Shown: piece by piece, positions 43,640-52,119 of the stretch | Numbering within the stretch: the first letter of the stretch is position 1 | Layout of the letters: each line of letters opens with the position of its first letter | From: CBDHCC01 sp965261015 | GTDB taxonomy: Bacteria; Pseudomonadota; Alphaproteobacteria; Sphingomonadales; Sphingomonadaceae | NCBI GenBank assembly: GCA_965261015.1 | Contig: CBDHCC010000001.1 | Location: 310,001 to 374,000, forward strand | DNA length: 64,000 nt | Reading direction: 5' to 3' | The notes under the pieces: generated by a model | Seen by the model: only the letters and a program-made list of their open reading frames with translations | Told to the model about the DNA's origin: nothing | The model's database searches: none | Translations under genes and position numbers: made by a program

Positions 43640-44368
43640 ATGACCTCTTCAAAGCTGATTCGCGGCACGACCGTCTTAAGCTTCGCCCTGGCGCTCGCCG
43701 CCTGTGGAGCGGACACGGCCCAGCGGCCTCCCGATCGCCAAACCGCCGACCTGGAAGGCGGCGGGGTCGTGCCTCCCGCCCCGGCGGGCGATCCGGACGC
43801 CGGCAGCTCGCGCATCATCGCGGCGGCCGAACCCTTCGAAGCCTTGACGGAGTCCGCCTTCTCGGCCGACCATGCCAAGCTCAACGATCTGATCGCCACG
43901 GCGAAGTCCAGCGCCCGCGCCGTCGCCCCCGACCTGTCCCCCGCCGCCCGTTCGCTGCTGGCGAGCCGCTTGGAGGAAATCGATGGCGCTCGCCGCGACG
44001 GCCGCTCCGCCGACATGGCGATCGCGTCGGTGGAAGGCTACCGCACGCTCGTCGAAAGCGCGTCGGCGGCGGGTCCGGTGCCGCCACAGGTGAGCCTGCT
44101 CGACTATGCCGGGTTCCGCTACCAGGCCGACCTGAAGGCGACACCCGCCCGATGGCGCGACGCGACCGAGGCGGTGGCGTTCGCCCGTCGCCAGTGGTCC
44201 GCGCTCGGCCCGCAGGTGCGCGACGAGGTGATCCGGGTCCGGATGTCGGACGCGATCACCGAACTCGGGCTTGCGGCCGACAGCAGCGATGCCGCGCGGG
44301 CCACCCATGCGGCGGTGCGCCAGCTGGATCTGGTCGACGAGCTCGAAGTCTACTTCGCCAAGCCCTGA
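43640..44368 (+). CDS. Hypothetical lipoprotein
   Basis: 242 residues. Lipobox ALALAAC (Cys22) followed by a disordered Pro/Gly/Asp-rich linker to about residue 55 and a helical domain to the end. I recognise no family. It is preceded by 143 bases without a gene after the RND pump, so it probably has its own promoter. The phosphatase gene follows 36 bases later. Confidence 0.7.
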   Translation: MTSSKLIRGTTVLSFALALAACGADTAQRPPDRQTADLEGGGVVPPAPAGDPDAGSSRIIAAAEPFEALTESAFSADHAKLNDLIATAKSSARAVAPDLSPAARSLLASRLEEIDGARRDGRSADMAIASVEGYRTLVESASAAGPVPPQVSLLDYAGFRYQADLKATPARWRDATEAVAFARRQWSALGPQVRDEVIRVRMSDAITELGLAADSSDAARATHAAVRQLDLVDELEVYFAKP

Positions 44369-44404
44369 CCTCGTTCACGCAGCTGACGCCGAGGAGAAGA
44401 AGTT

Positions 44405-45124
44405 GTGAACGGCGGACGCCGACTGGTCGGCTCTTGGACGAACCACCGGATCGAAAGCCGGATCCTGATCGTCTTCCTGATCTCCGCCGCCCTGGCGTTC
44501 GGTCTGGGTAAGCTTGCTAGCGAGGTGGTCGAGGGCGACACCTTCGCCCTCGACCGTCTGATAATTAGAAGCTTGCGGGTCGCGACCGCACCGGCCGTGC
44601 CCATCGCTCCCCGATGGTTCACGACCGCGATGATCGACGTCACCGCGCTCGGCGGCGTCACCGTTCTGACCCTCGTGACCCTCTTCGCCGCAGGCTATCT
44701 GCTCGCGCTCGGCAAAGGTCGAACGGCTGTTTTCGTCAGCGCCTCGGTCGCCTTGGGCGCGGGCGCGACCACAATTCTGAAGCAGTTCTTCAGCCGGGTG
44801 CGGCCGGACATCGTCCCGCATCTCGTGCCCGCGGACAGCGCCAGCTTCCCGAGCGGACACGCCATGAACTCCGCGCTCGTCTACCTGACCCTCGCCATGC
44901 TGGTTGCCAGGACCGAGGAGGATGCGAGGCTCAGCGTCTATCTGGTGGTCAGTGCCGTGCTCACGACACTGATCGTCGGCTTTAGCCGCGTGTTCCTCGG
45001 CGTCCATTGGCCCAGCGATGTCGTTGCGGGTTGGGGGGTCGGAGGGCTCTGGGCGGTGCTGTCCACCCTGGCGTACAAGCGCCTGCAGGGTGGCGGTCTG
45101 GAGGCGGAGCGGGGAAACAGCTGA
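44405..45124 (+). CDS. PAP2-family membrane phosphatase
   Basis: 239 residues with six hydrophobic segments. The three lipid-phosphatase motifs are present: KQFFSRVRP (KxxxxxxRP), SASFPSGHAMNS (PSGH) and SRVFLGVHWPSDVVAG (SRxxxxxHxxxD). Candidate substrates are phosphatidate or undecaprenyl diphosphate; the sequence does not distinguish them. The GTG start at 44405 has GAGGAGAAG upstream. Confidence 0.92.
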   Translation: MNGGRRLVGSWTNHRIESRILIVFLISAALAFGLGKLASEVVEGDTFALDRLIIRSLRVATAPAVPIAPRWFTTAMIDVTALGGVTVLTLVTLFAAGYLLALGKGRTAVFVSASVALGAGATTILKQFFSRVRPDIVPHLVPADSASFPSGHAMNSALVYLTLAMLVARTEEDARLSVYLVVSAVLTTLIVGFSRVFLGVHWPSDVVAGWGVGGLWAVLSTLAYKRLQGGGLEAERGNS

Positions 45125-45432
45125 CATCGAAGGCGCGAATGGCTCTGCGCTGCCAAACCTTGTGTTCCGTCGGTTTAGGGTCCCTCAACTCGCACTGGCT
45201 GAAACCTTCCGCAAAAAGGAGGACATCAGCCAGGACCCGATCGATGAGTGCTCCGTGTCGAGAAGGTGGCGGAGCGGGGCGCGGCGCGATTTCCAATCGC
45301 GCGGAGGCCCAGCGGGTCGAAGCCTCCGCTGAGGCGGAGGCCGGGAAACTGCGCGCGGAGGCTGCCCGTGTTCGCTTCGAGGTGGACGCGGTGGGGTCAG
45401 AAGGGTGTCGCGCTCGGCTGATCAGCCGCTGG
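45125..45432. other. Intergenic region between convergent PAP2 and CNNM genes
   Basis: 308 bases without a supportable gene. It contains a perfect 8-bp stem with a TGAG loop at 45322-45341 (GCCTCCGC and GCGGAGGC), which could act as a terminator in either direction although no U-tract follows. A short Ala/Glu/Arg-rich frame around 45243-45420 lacks a ribosome site. Confidence 0.55.
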
Positions 45433-46734
45433 CTACACCGCGCGCACGAGCAGCTTGTCGATCTTGCGTTCGTCCATGTCGACGATCTCGAAGCACCAGC
45501 CCTGCGCCTCGAAACATTCGCCGACTGTGGGCAGGTGGCGCAGGGCGGCGAGAGCGAAGCCGGCCACGGTGGCATAGTCGCGGTCCTCGGGCAGCTGGAT
45601 GTCCAGCCGCTCCGCCAGCCCCGCGGCGTCCAGGCCCCCCGACACCAGAAAGCTGCCGTCCTCGCGCTCGAACAGGTCGGGGTCGGTGCCGTCGTCGCGA
45701 TCGGACGCGAAGGCCCCGCCCATCGCCGCCAGCAGGTCGGCGGGCGTGACGATGCCTTCGAAATGACCGTATTCGTCATGGACGAGCGCCATCGGCACGG
45801 CCGCCTCGCGCAGCACTTCGAGCACGTCCATCGCATCCAGCTGGTCGAACACCACGGGTGCGTCGCGCATCAGATCGCGCAGGACCAGCGGCTGCCCTTT
45901 CAGCACGGCCGCCGTGATGTCGCGCGATTGCACGACCCCCAAGATATCGTCCACCGATCCGTCGGCGACCGGCAGGCGGGTGCGCGGGCTGTCGATCAGG
46001 GCGGCGCGGATCGCGTCCTCGTCCGCTCCGACGTCGATCCAGTCGAGCTTGGGTCGGGCGGTCATGACCTCGCGCACCGGGCGGTCGGCCAGGCGCACGG
46101 CCCCGGAGATGAAGGCGCGCTCCGATTCGGCGATGACGCCGGATCGGGTCGCCTCCGCCACCAGCAGGTGCAGTTCCTCGGCGGTCACCTGCTCCTTCGA
46201 TTCGCGACGTAGGCCGAGCAGGCGGAAGACGAGCGCGCTGGTGCCGTCGAGCAGCCAGCCCAGCGGCGCCGTGACCATCGCCAGCCCCTTCATCGGATAG
46301 GCGACCACGGCCGCGATCGCTTCTGGCCGTCGCAACGCGAACTGCTTGGGCACCAGCTCTCCGACCACCAGGCTGGCATAGGTGGTCAGCCCGATGACGA
46401 TGGCAAAGCCGGTCTGCTGCGCAGTCGCGGGGTCCAGGCCCAGCGGCCGCAACCGTTCGGCGAGCGGGCCGGACAGGCTGGCCCCGGAATAGGCGCCGGC
46501 GATGATGCCGATCAGGGTGATGCCGATCTGGACGGTGGACAGGAAACGGCCGGGATCGGACGCGAGCTGGCGGGCGGTCTCGGCACCCGGCCGACCGGAG
46601 CGCGCCAAGGCCTCGAGTCGTGCCGGGCGGGACGACACGATCGCAAGCTCCGACATGGCGAGCAGACCGTTCAGCACGACCAGCGCCAGGATCACGAGGA
46701 TGTCGATCCAGGGAAAAGGTGTGGTCGGAGCCAT
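45433..46734 (-). CDS. CNNM/CorC-family transporter protein (hemolysin C-like)
   Basis: 433 residues. N-terminal CNNM (DUF21) domain with four membrane segments (to about 190), including GLLAMSELAIVSSR and SLVVGELVPKQFALRR; a pair of CBS domains (about 205-335); and a C-terminal CorC/HlyC domain (about 350-430). The family is linked to magnesium or cobalt efflux and sensing. The ATG at 46734 (MAPTTPFPWIDI) is a normal N-terminus. It is divergent from the OmpA-family lipoprotein. Confidence 0.9.
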   Translation of the reverse strand: MAPTTPFPWIDILVILALVVLNGLLAMSELAIVSSRPARLEALARSGRPGAETARQLASDPGRFLSTVQIGITLIGIIAGAYSGASLSGPLAERLRPLGLDPATAQQTGFAIVIGLTTYASLVVGELVPKQFALRRPEAIAAVVAYPMKGLAMVTAPLGWLLDGTSALVFRLLGLRRESKEQVTAEELHLLVAEATRSGVIAESERAFISGAVRLADRPVREVMTARPKLDWIDVGADEDAIRAALIDSPRTRLPVADGSVDDILGVVQSRDITAAVLKGQPLVLRDLMRDAPVVFDQLDAMDVLEVLREAAVPMALVHDEYGHFEGIVTPADLLAAMGGAFASDRDDGTDPDLFEREDGSFLVSGGLDAAGLAERLDIQLPEDRDYATVAGFALAALRHLPTVGECFEAQGWCFEIVDMDERKIDKLLVRAV

Positions 46735-46874
46735 GGGCGTTTGTGCCCAACGCCTTAGCGCGCTTCCTTTCGCCCCCGCAACAGTCCCCTCACCGTCCGT
46801 TCACCGGATCGGGAACATTTCGCCCTGTCGCCGCGCTTTGGCGGCACGTTCGTCACGACAGAAGGATTGCCATC

Positions 46875-47537
46875 ATGAAATCGCCGAAACTCGCCGCCGT
46901 CCTGTTCGCCGGCACCGCCCTGATGGGCACGGCCGCCTGCGACACTCTGAACCAACCGGGCGTGAAGGGCGGGGGCCTGGGCGCTCTGGGCGGCGCGGCC
47001 GCGGGCTATCTGCTGGGTGACCTGATCGGCGGTCGCAACAGCCGCACGGAAGAGATCGTCGGGGCGGGCATCGGGGCCATCGCGGGTGGTGCCGTGGGCT
47101 ATTACCTGGATCGGCAGCAAAAGGATTTGGAGGCGCGCACCGCCGGAACGGGCGTGGACGTGATCCGCAACGGCGACGATTCGCTGACCGTGCGCGCACC
47201 CGACTCCATCACCTTTGCCTACAACCAGTCGAACGTGATGCCGCAGTTCCGCGGCACGCTGGACCAGATCGCGCAGTCGCTCCAGGCCTATCCGTCCAGT
47301 GCCATCGACGTGCTCGGCCACACCGACTCCACCGGATCGGACGCCTACAACCAGGACCTGTCCGAGCGTCGCGCGCGTTCGGTGGCCGACGTCCTGTCCG
47401 CCGATGGCGTCTCGCGCGTGCGGATCGCCACGCGCGGCTATGGCGAAAGCGCGCCCATCGCCGACAACACGACGGAGGCCGGTCGCGCCGCCAACCGCCG
47501 TGTTGAGATCCGCATCGTTCCGGTCACCCAGAACTGA
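46875..47537 (+). CDS. OmpA-family lipoprotein
   Basis: 220 residues. Probable lipobox MGTAAC, a glycine-zipper region (about 32-85, GGLGALGGAAAGYLLGD and GAGIGAIAGGAVGYYLD), then a C-terminal OmpA peptidoglycan-binding domain with DVLGHTDSTGSDAYNQDLSE, RRARSVADVL and NRRVEIRI. It anchors the outer membrane to peptidoglycan. The ATG at 46875 has AAGGA upstream. Confidence 0.92.
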   Translation: MKSPKLAAVLFAGTALMGTAACDTLNQPGVKGGGLGALGGAAAGYLLGDLIGGRNSRTEEIVGAGIGAIAGGAVGYYLDRQQKDLEARTAGTGVDVIRNGDDSLTVRAPDSITFAYNQSNVMPQFRGTLDQIAQSLQAYPSSAIDVLGHTDSTGSDAYNQDLSERRARSVADVLSADGVSRVRIATRGYGESAPIADNTTEAGRAANRRVEIRIVPVTQN

Positions 47538-47543
47538 TCGTCA

Positions 47544-47569
47544 GCGGGCGGGCCATCGCGCCCGCCCGC
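47544..47569. terminator. Strong hairpin between convergent OmpA-family and tadA genes
   Basis: A perfect 10-bp stem (GCGGGCGGGC and GCCCGCCCGC) around a 6-base loop, six bases after the OmpA-family stop. It is symmetric in both directions, so a bidirectional terminator is likely. The U-tract is poor. Confidence 0.6.
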
Positions 47570-47595
47570 GCCTGTTCCCGCGGCCGGCTGTCCCT

Positions 47596-48051
47596 TCAAC
47601 GCCGCTGCTGGAAGAACTCTCGCAGCAAATCGGATGCTTCGCGCGCCATCAGTCCGCCATAGAGTTCGGGCTGATGGTGGCAGGTGGGCTGGGCGAACAG
47701 TCGCGGCCCGTGCTCCACCGCGCCGCCCTTCGGATCGGCGGCGCCCCAATAGAGGCGGCGGATGCGCGCCAGCGCGATCGCGCCGGCGCACATCGCGCAG
47801 GGTTCCAGGGTGACCCACAGGTCGCAGTCCGTCAGCCGTTCGGCACCCAGCCGCTCGGCTCCGGCGCGCAGGACCCGGACCTCCGCATGCGCCGTCGGAT
47901 CGGGTGGCCCGTCCGCTCCCCGGGTGGCGTTGCCGCAAGCCGCGACGAGGCACCCTGCACGCATCAGGACCGCGCCGACCGGCACTTCGCCCCGCTCGCC
48001 AGCCAGCCTCGCCTCGGCCAATGCGCGGACCATGGGGGACGGGGGAGGCAT
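47596..48051 (-). CDS. tadA: tRNA-specific adenosine deaminase
   Basis: 151 residues. Zinc-dependent cytidine/adenosine deaminase fold: GEVPVGAVLM, catalytic HAE (H55, E57) in DPTAHAEVRVLR, and PCAMC (C85, C88) in TLEPCAMCAGAI; the C-terminal ADPKGGAVEH is typical of TadA. It converts A34 to inosine in tRNA-Arg(ACG). The ATG at 48051 is chosen; another ATG lies 9 codons upstream. Confidence 0.93.
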   Translation of the reverse strand: MPPPSPMVRALAEARLAGERGEVPVGAVLMRAGCLVAACGNATRGADGPPDPTAHAEVRVLRAGAERLGAERLTDCDLWVTLEPCAMCAGAIALARIRRLYWGAADPKGGAVEHGPRLFAQPTCHHQPELYGGLMAREASDLLREFFQQRR

Positions 48052-48124
48052 GGCTGGTTCGTAATACTGTCTCGTCATCCTGTCGCGTGCTCGGCCGAGC
48101 GGTGCGCGCGGACTCGGGTTCCGG

Positions 48125-48151
48125 TTGACCTTCCGCACCACCTTGTCTAGG
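48125..48151 (+). promoter_or_regulatory. Candidate rpmB promoter
   Basis: TTGACC (48125-48130) and TCTAGG (48146-48151) are separated by 15 bases, about 45 bases before rpmB. The spacing is short; a 17-base spacing would give TAGGGC instead. Confidence 0.4.
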
Positions 48152-48195
48152 GCGCGGCCTTCCGAATTACCCCGTAAATGAGAGACTGGTACGTC

Positions 48196-48492
48196 ATGGC
48201 GCGCATCTGCGAATTGACCGGCAAGGGCCGGATGGTGGGCAACAACGTGTCCCACGCGAACAACCGCACGAAGCGCGTCTTCCTGCCGAACCTTCAGAAC
48301 GTCACGCTGTTGTCCGACTCGCTCGATCGCGGCGTGAAGTTGCGCGTGTCGACCCATGGTTTGCGCTCCGTCGAGCACAATGGCGGTCTCGACAATTGGC
48401 TGCTGAAGACCGGCGATGACCAGCTGAGCCCGCGCGTGCAGAAGCTGAAGCGGGCGATCGCGAAGAAGCAGGCGGAGACCGCCGCGGCCTAA
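48196..48492 (+). CDS. rpmB: 50S ribosomal protein L28
   Basis: 98 residues. MARICELTGKGRMVGNNVSH followed by ANNRTKRVFLPNLQ is the L28 signature, and the length is the longer alphaproteobacterial form. The ATG at 48196 is the family start; an in-frame ATG six codons earlier is not needed. Its stop codon overlaps the stop of the convergent phytase-like gene. Confidence 0.97.
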   Translation: MARICELTGKGRMVGNNVSHANNRTKRVFLPNLQNVTLLSDSLDRGVKLRVSTHGLRSVEHNGGLDNWLLKTGDDQLSPRVQKLKRAIAKKQAETAAA

Positions 48493-49478
48493 GGTCGGGG
48501 ATCGGACAGTCGAAAGCTCGCCAGCACCGTCCGTTGCAACGGGCTGATATTGTCGTCCGAGATCAGCCAGAGGGTTCGCGCGTGGCCCGCGCCGGTCAGC
48601 GCCATGCCCTCAAGATTGTCATAGCCCGGCCCGAAGCGCGCGATGACCGGTCCGGTCAGCTCATCCGGGCCAAAGCCGGGGTGCGGCGTCAAGGGCACCA
48701 GCATCAGGGCGGCGGTGAAGCCCTCCGGCACCGCGAACCGGCGGGTGAGCACCAGCAATTCCGTCGCGTTCAAGGCCACGGCGTCGGTCGCGCGATAGCT
48801 TTGCGGCGGGCGGAACCACAGCGGCCGCTCGTGCGCGATGCGCCCCCGACCGTCCAGGGACCACAGAAAGGCCGGTGACCGGCCGTCGCCGCGCACCGCC
48901 TCGGCGATCCCGATAAGCCGGCGGCCCGGCAGAGCGGCGAGGGCCTCCAGCCCGCTCGTATCCGGCAGATCGGCCAACGCTCGGGAGCGATAGCGCCCGG
49001 TGAGATGCGTCCAATCGGCGGAATAGCGGCGAAGCTCGTTCAGATGTTCCAGGCCGACCCACCAGCCGCCATCCGGGGCGGCGGCGAGCGATTCGGTGTC
49101 CCGATCCGGCTTGCCGCTGCCATCGCCGGGCGCGCGGGGCAGGCGCACGATCCGGGCGGGTCGCACGTCCCGCCGGTCGGTCAGGCGAAATCGGATCACC
49201 AGCCCAGTGTCCGCCAGGGCGATGGCGATCGGGGCGCCGCCCAGCTGTTCGATTGCCAGCGCCGACACGCCCCCGAACGGCTCGGCGCCGCGCAGCACCT
49301 CCGTCCGGATGGGAGTGAGCCAGGCGGAGTGCGGATCGCCTGGGGCTTGGTCGGGCGGCAAGACGGCGATGGTGCCGGTGAAAGCGCGCGCTCCGGGGCC
49401 GCTCGAGGTGACGAGCGAGGGGGGCGTGACGCACAGGCCGGCGAGCGCGAGACAGCCGAGAAGGGAGGTTCGCCGCAT
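48489..49478 (-). CDS. Phytase-like esterase domain protein
   Basis: 329 residues. Signal peptide (about 1-20, MRRTSLLGCLALAGLCV), then a beta-propeller-like domain matching the 'esterase-like activity of phytase' family (PF13449): GGVSALAIEQ, DTESLAAAPDGGWWVGLE, DTSGLEALAALPGRRLIGI, and DNLEGMALTGAG with LWLISDDN. Probably periplasmic; the substrate is unproven. The ATG at 49478 is chosen over a 29-codon extension. Confidence 0.82.
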   Translation of the reverse strand: MRRTSLLGCLALAGLCVTPPSLVTSSGPGARAFTGTIAVLPPDQAPGDPHSAWLTPIRTEVLRGAEPFGGVSALAIEQLGGAPIAIALADTGLVIRFRLTDRRDVRPARIVRLPRAPGDGSGKPDRDTESLAAAPDGGWWVGLEHLNELRRYSADWTHLTGRYRSRALADLPDTSGLEALAALPGRRLIGIAEAVRGDGRSPAFLWSLDGRGRIAHERPLWFRPPQSYRATDAVALNATELLVLTRRFAVPEGFTAALMLVPLTPHPGFGPDELTGPVIARFGPGYDNLEGMALTGAGHARTLWLISDDNISPLQRTVLASFRLSDPRP

Positions 49479-49659
49479 GAAGGATCGCGTTCTATCGCCC
49501 GCCGGTGGCCGGGGAAATCCTCTCTCGCCTCGTTCAGGAAAGAGCGGGTTTTGCTGAACGGCCACTGACGGCGGTGTTCAGCGGCTTCTCACGCGACTCC
49601 TCGCAAAAGGGCTGGGTCGCCGGGGCCAACCCGCCGCCACTGATTTGAGGAGAAGCCCT

Positions 49660-50085
49660 ATGCTGAAGTCCCTGACCATCCTCGCTGCTCCCGCACTGCT
49701 GCTCGGCGGCTTGGCCGCGCCGGCGAACGCGGCCGTCCACACTGGCTCGTCCATCGCACCGGCCGCCTGGGCCGACAGCTCGGCCGAACAATATCGCGGC
49801 CGCGCCAACCGTTACCGGCCAGGTGACCGCTACTACGATCGGCAGGCGCAGCGGCGCTATGATCGGCGGCAGGAGCGCCGGTACGATCGCCGCTCCGCCA
49901 ACAACCGCTGCGATAATGGCACTGGCGGTGCCATCATCGGCGCGATCGCGGGTGGCCTCGTCGGCAATGGCGTGGCTCGTTACGGCGACAAGACCGAGGG
50001 TGCCATCATCGGCGCGCTGGCGGGCGGCGTGCTGGGCAATGTGATCGACAAGCGCGACGATCCCTGCCGCCGTTACCGCCGCTGA
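49660..50085 (+). CDS. Secreted glycine-zipper (2TM) protein
   Basis: 141 residues. Signal peptide (about 1-24, ending APANAA), an Arg/Tyr/Asp-rich stretch with repeated YDRR units (about 50-85), and a glycine-zipper hairpin GGAIIGAIAGGLVGNGVARY then GAIIGALAGGVLGNVID, with Cys residues on either side. Likely an outer-membrane-associated envelope protein of unknown role. GAGGAGAA precedes the ATG. Confidence 0.82.
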   Translation: MLKSLTILAAPALLLGGLAAPANAAVHTGSSIAPAAWADSSAEQYRGRANRYRPGDRYYDRQAQRRYDRRQERRYDRRSANNRCDNGTGGAIIGAIAGGLVGNGVARYGDKTEGAIIGALAGGVLGNVIDKRDDPCRRYRR

Positions 50086-50158
50086 CCATCGAGCTTCGAC
50101 CGGGCGACCGGTCGCAAGCGGGTCCGGGGGCCTTGACGTCCCGCGTCCCCGGATCCGG

Positions 50159-50194
50159 CCCTCCTCGCTCTTCCGAGCGGGGAGGGCTTAATTT
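50159..50194 (+). terminator. Rho-independent terminator after the glycine-zipper gene
   Basis: A 12-bp stem (CCCTCCTCGCTC with GAGCGGGGAGGG, one G-T pair) and a TTCC loop are followed by CTTAATTT. The last T is also the first base of the convergent cobT stop. Confidence 0.75.
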
Positions 50195-52023
50195 CACGGC
50201 TGCGTGTCGAACAGGTCGGCCAGTTCTCCGATCAACGCCCCACCCAGCTGGTCGGCGTCGGTGATCGTGACGGCGCGGCGATAATAGCGGGTCACATCGT
50301 GCCCGATGCCGATCGCGGCCAGGTCGACCGGCGAACGTCGTTCGATCCATTCGATCACCTGGCGCAGATGCTGTTCCAGATAGGCTCCGTGATTCACGCT
50401 GAGCGTCGAATCGTCCACGGGCGCTCCGTCGGAGATGACCATCAGCAGCTTGCGCTCTTCGGGCCGGGCGATCAGCCGGTCGTGCGCCCAGATGAGCGCC
50501 TCCCCGTCGATATTCTCCTTCAACAGCCCCTCGCGCATCATCAGCCCCAGCGAGGCCCGTGCGCGTCGGTAGGGCTCGTCCGCGCGCTTGTAGAGGATGT
50601 GGCGCAGGTCGTTCAGCCGGCCGGGGAGCGGCGGACGGTCGGACGCCAGCCAGTCCTCGCGCGCATGGCCGCCCTTCCAGGCGCGGGTGGTGAAGCCCAG
50701 CACCTCCACCTTCACCCCCACCCGCTCCAGTGTGCGCGCCAGGATGTCGGCGCAGATCGCCGCGATGGAGATCGGACGGCCGCGCATCGACCCGGAATTG
50801 TCGATCAGCAGCGTGACCACCGTGTCCCGGAACTCAGTCTCGCGCTCGATCTTGTAAGACAGCGACTGGGTGGGGTTCACGACGACCCGCGCCAGTCGCG
50901 CCGCGTCGAGCAGCCCCTCCTCCTGATTGAAGTCCCAGGCGCGGGACTGCTGCGCCATCAGCCGGCGTTGCAGCCGATTGGCCAGTCGGGTGACCGCGCC
51001 ACCCAGATGCGCCATCTGGCCGTCCAGAAAGGATCGCAGGCGGGTCAATTCGTCCGCGTCGCACAATTCGTCCGCGTCGATCGTCTCGTCGTATTTGTGC
51101 GTCCAGACCGTGTAGGCGAAGTCCGGCATCTGGGTCGCGGCGCGGTTGGGACGCACGGGCTGCATCCCGTCCTCTCCGCCGTCACCCTCGCCATCGCCTT
51201 CGGCGTCTTCGTACTCGGCGTCTCCCTCCTCTTCGCCGGCACCGTCTTCCGTGTCACCCTGTTCGGGCCTCATCTCGACATCGCCAGGAGTGGGCGATGA
51301 TTCGGCGCCATCCTCGCCCTCGGGCGGCTGATCGGTGTCGTCCGGCCCTTCGTCCTCTTCGCCGGGGTCATGCTCGTCGGAGTCGAGGTTCGGCTCGGCG
51401 TCCGTCAGGTCAAGGTCGCGCAGCAGTCGGCCGACCAGTTCCGAGAAACCCGCCTGGTCGTCCAGCGCGAAGCCCAGGGCGTCCAGCCCGGCGCCGCCCT
51501 TGTTCTCGATCCAGTCGCGCACGAAGCCGACGGCCTGCGAAAGCCTGTCCGGGACGGGCTGCCCCGTCATCCGCTCCCGCGCGAGCAGCTGGATGGCGGT
51601 GGACAGCGGCACCTCGTCCGCCGACCGCGCGCGGGCGATCGGGTCCGAGCGCAGACGTTCGGTCAGGGCGGCGTCCAGGTTTCCCGCGACCCCGGCCAGC
51701 CCGCGTGAACCCAAGGCCTCCACCCGCGCGGTCTCCAGCGCATCGTGGACGGCCCTGGCGACGGGCTGGGTGGGCGAGCGGGCCAGGTGAAGGCCGGGAT
51801 CGTGAAGGCGTCGGCGCAGCGCGAAGCCGTCGGCGAAGCCGCGCGCGCGCGCGACATCGGCGGCGGGCAGGTCACGCGGCGGGGTGGGTACGCGGATCTG
51901 CCCGCCCGACTGGCCAGGGGCCTCGGCGGTAAAGCCCACCTCCACCTCCGCGTCGCACGAGAGCGCGCGTGCGGCCCCGGTGAGCGCGGCCTTGAAGGCG
52001 TCCAGGGGCGTGTCGGTGGTCAT
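50194..52023 (-). CDS. cobT: CobT-like cobaltochelatase subunit (VWA domain)
   Basis: 609 residues. An N-terminal helical domain, a strongly acidic central linker (about 205-287, mostly Asp and Glu), and a C-terminal von Willebrand A domain with MIDAS motif DNSGSMRG (408-415) and VISDGAPVDDSTL. In aerobic B12 synthesis, CobT with CobS forms the chaperone-like AAA+ complex that loads cobalt with CobN. No cobN is in the window, so chelatase function is inferred from the pair. The ATG at 52023 is chosen. Confidence 0.88.
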   Translation of the reverse strand: MTTDTPLDAFKAALTGAARALSCDAEVEVGFTAEAPGQSGGQIRVPTPPRDLPAADVARARGFADGFALRRRLHDPGLHLARSPTQPVARAVHDALETARVEALGSRGLAGVAGNLDAALTERLRSDPIARARSADEVPLSTAIQLLARERMTGQPVPDRLSQAVGFVRDWIENKGGAGLDALGFALDDQAGFSELVGRLLRDLDLTDAEPNLDSDEHDPGEEDEGPDDTDQPPEGEDGAESSPTPGDVEMRPEQGDTEDGAGEEEGDAEYEDAEGDGEGDGGEDGMQPVRPNRAATQMPDFAYTVWTHKYDETIDADELCDADELTRLRSFLDGQMAHLGGAVTRLANRLQRRLMAQQSRAWDFNQEEGLLDAARLARVVVNPTQSLSYKIERETEFRDTVVTLLIDNSGSMRGRPISIAAICADILARTLERVGVKVEVLGFTTRAWKGGHAREDWLASDRPPLPGRLNDLRHILYKRADEPYRRARASLGLMMREGLLKENIDGEALIWAHDRLIARPEERKLLMVISDGAPVDDSTLSVNHGAYLEQHLRQVIEWIERRSPVDLAAIGIGHDVTRYYRRAVTITDADQLGGALIGELADLFDTQP

Positions 52024-52071
52024 GGGCGGGATTTTACCACAGGAGGCGGCAGGCGAAGGCTCCAAGCAGGG

Positions 52072-52087
52072 TGTTCCACGTGAAACA
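52072..52087. other. parS: parS centromere-like site
   Basis: TGTTCCACGTGAAACA matches the bacterial parS consensus TGTTNCACGTGAAACA at every position. It lies in the 96-base gap between cobT and the secreted unknown gene. ParB binds such sites to organise and segregate the origin region. Other CACGTG cores in the window do not match the flanks. Confidence 0.88.
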
Positions 52088-52119
52088 CGTTGCCCGGTCC
52101 ACCTGGAGACACACCGCCG

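Noticed and set aside
45243..45420. Short Ala/Glu/Arg-rich frame in the 45.1-45.4 kb gap
   Set aside because: No ribosome site or family resemblance; it lies between convergent genes and is likely non-coding.
46815..46850. EcfG promoter upstream of the OmpA-family gene
   Set aside because: GGAAC is present, but the downstream element at 16-17 bases reads CGCT or GCTT rather than CGTT.
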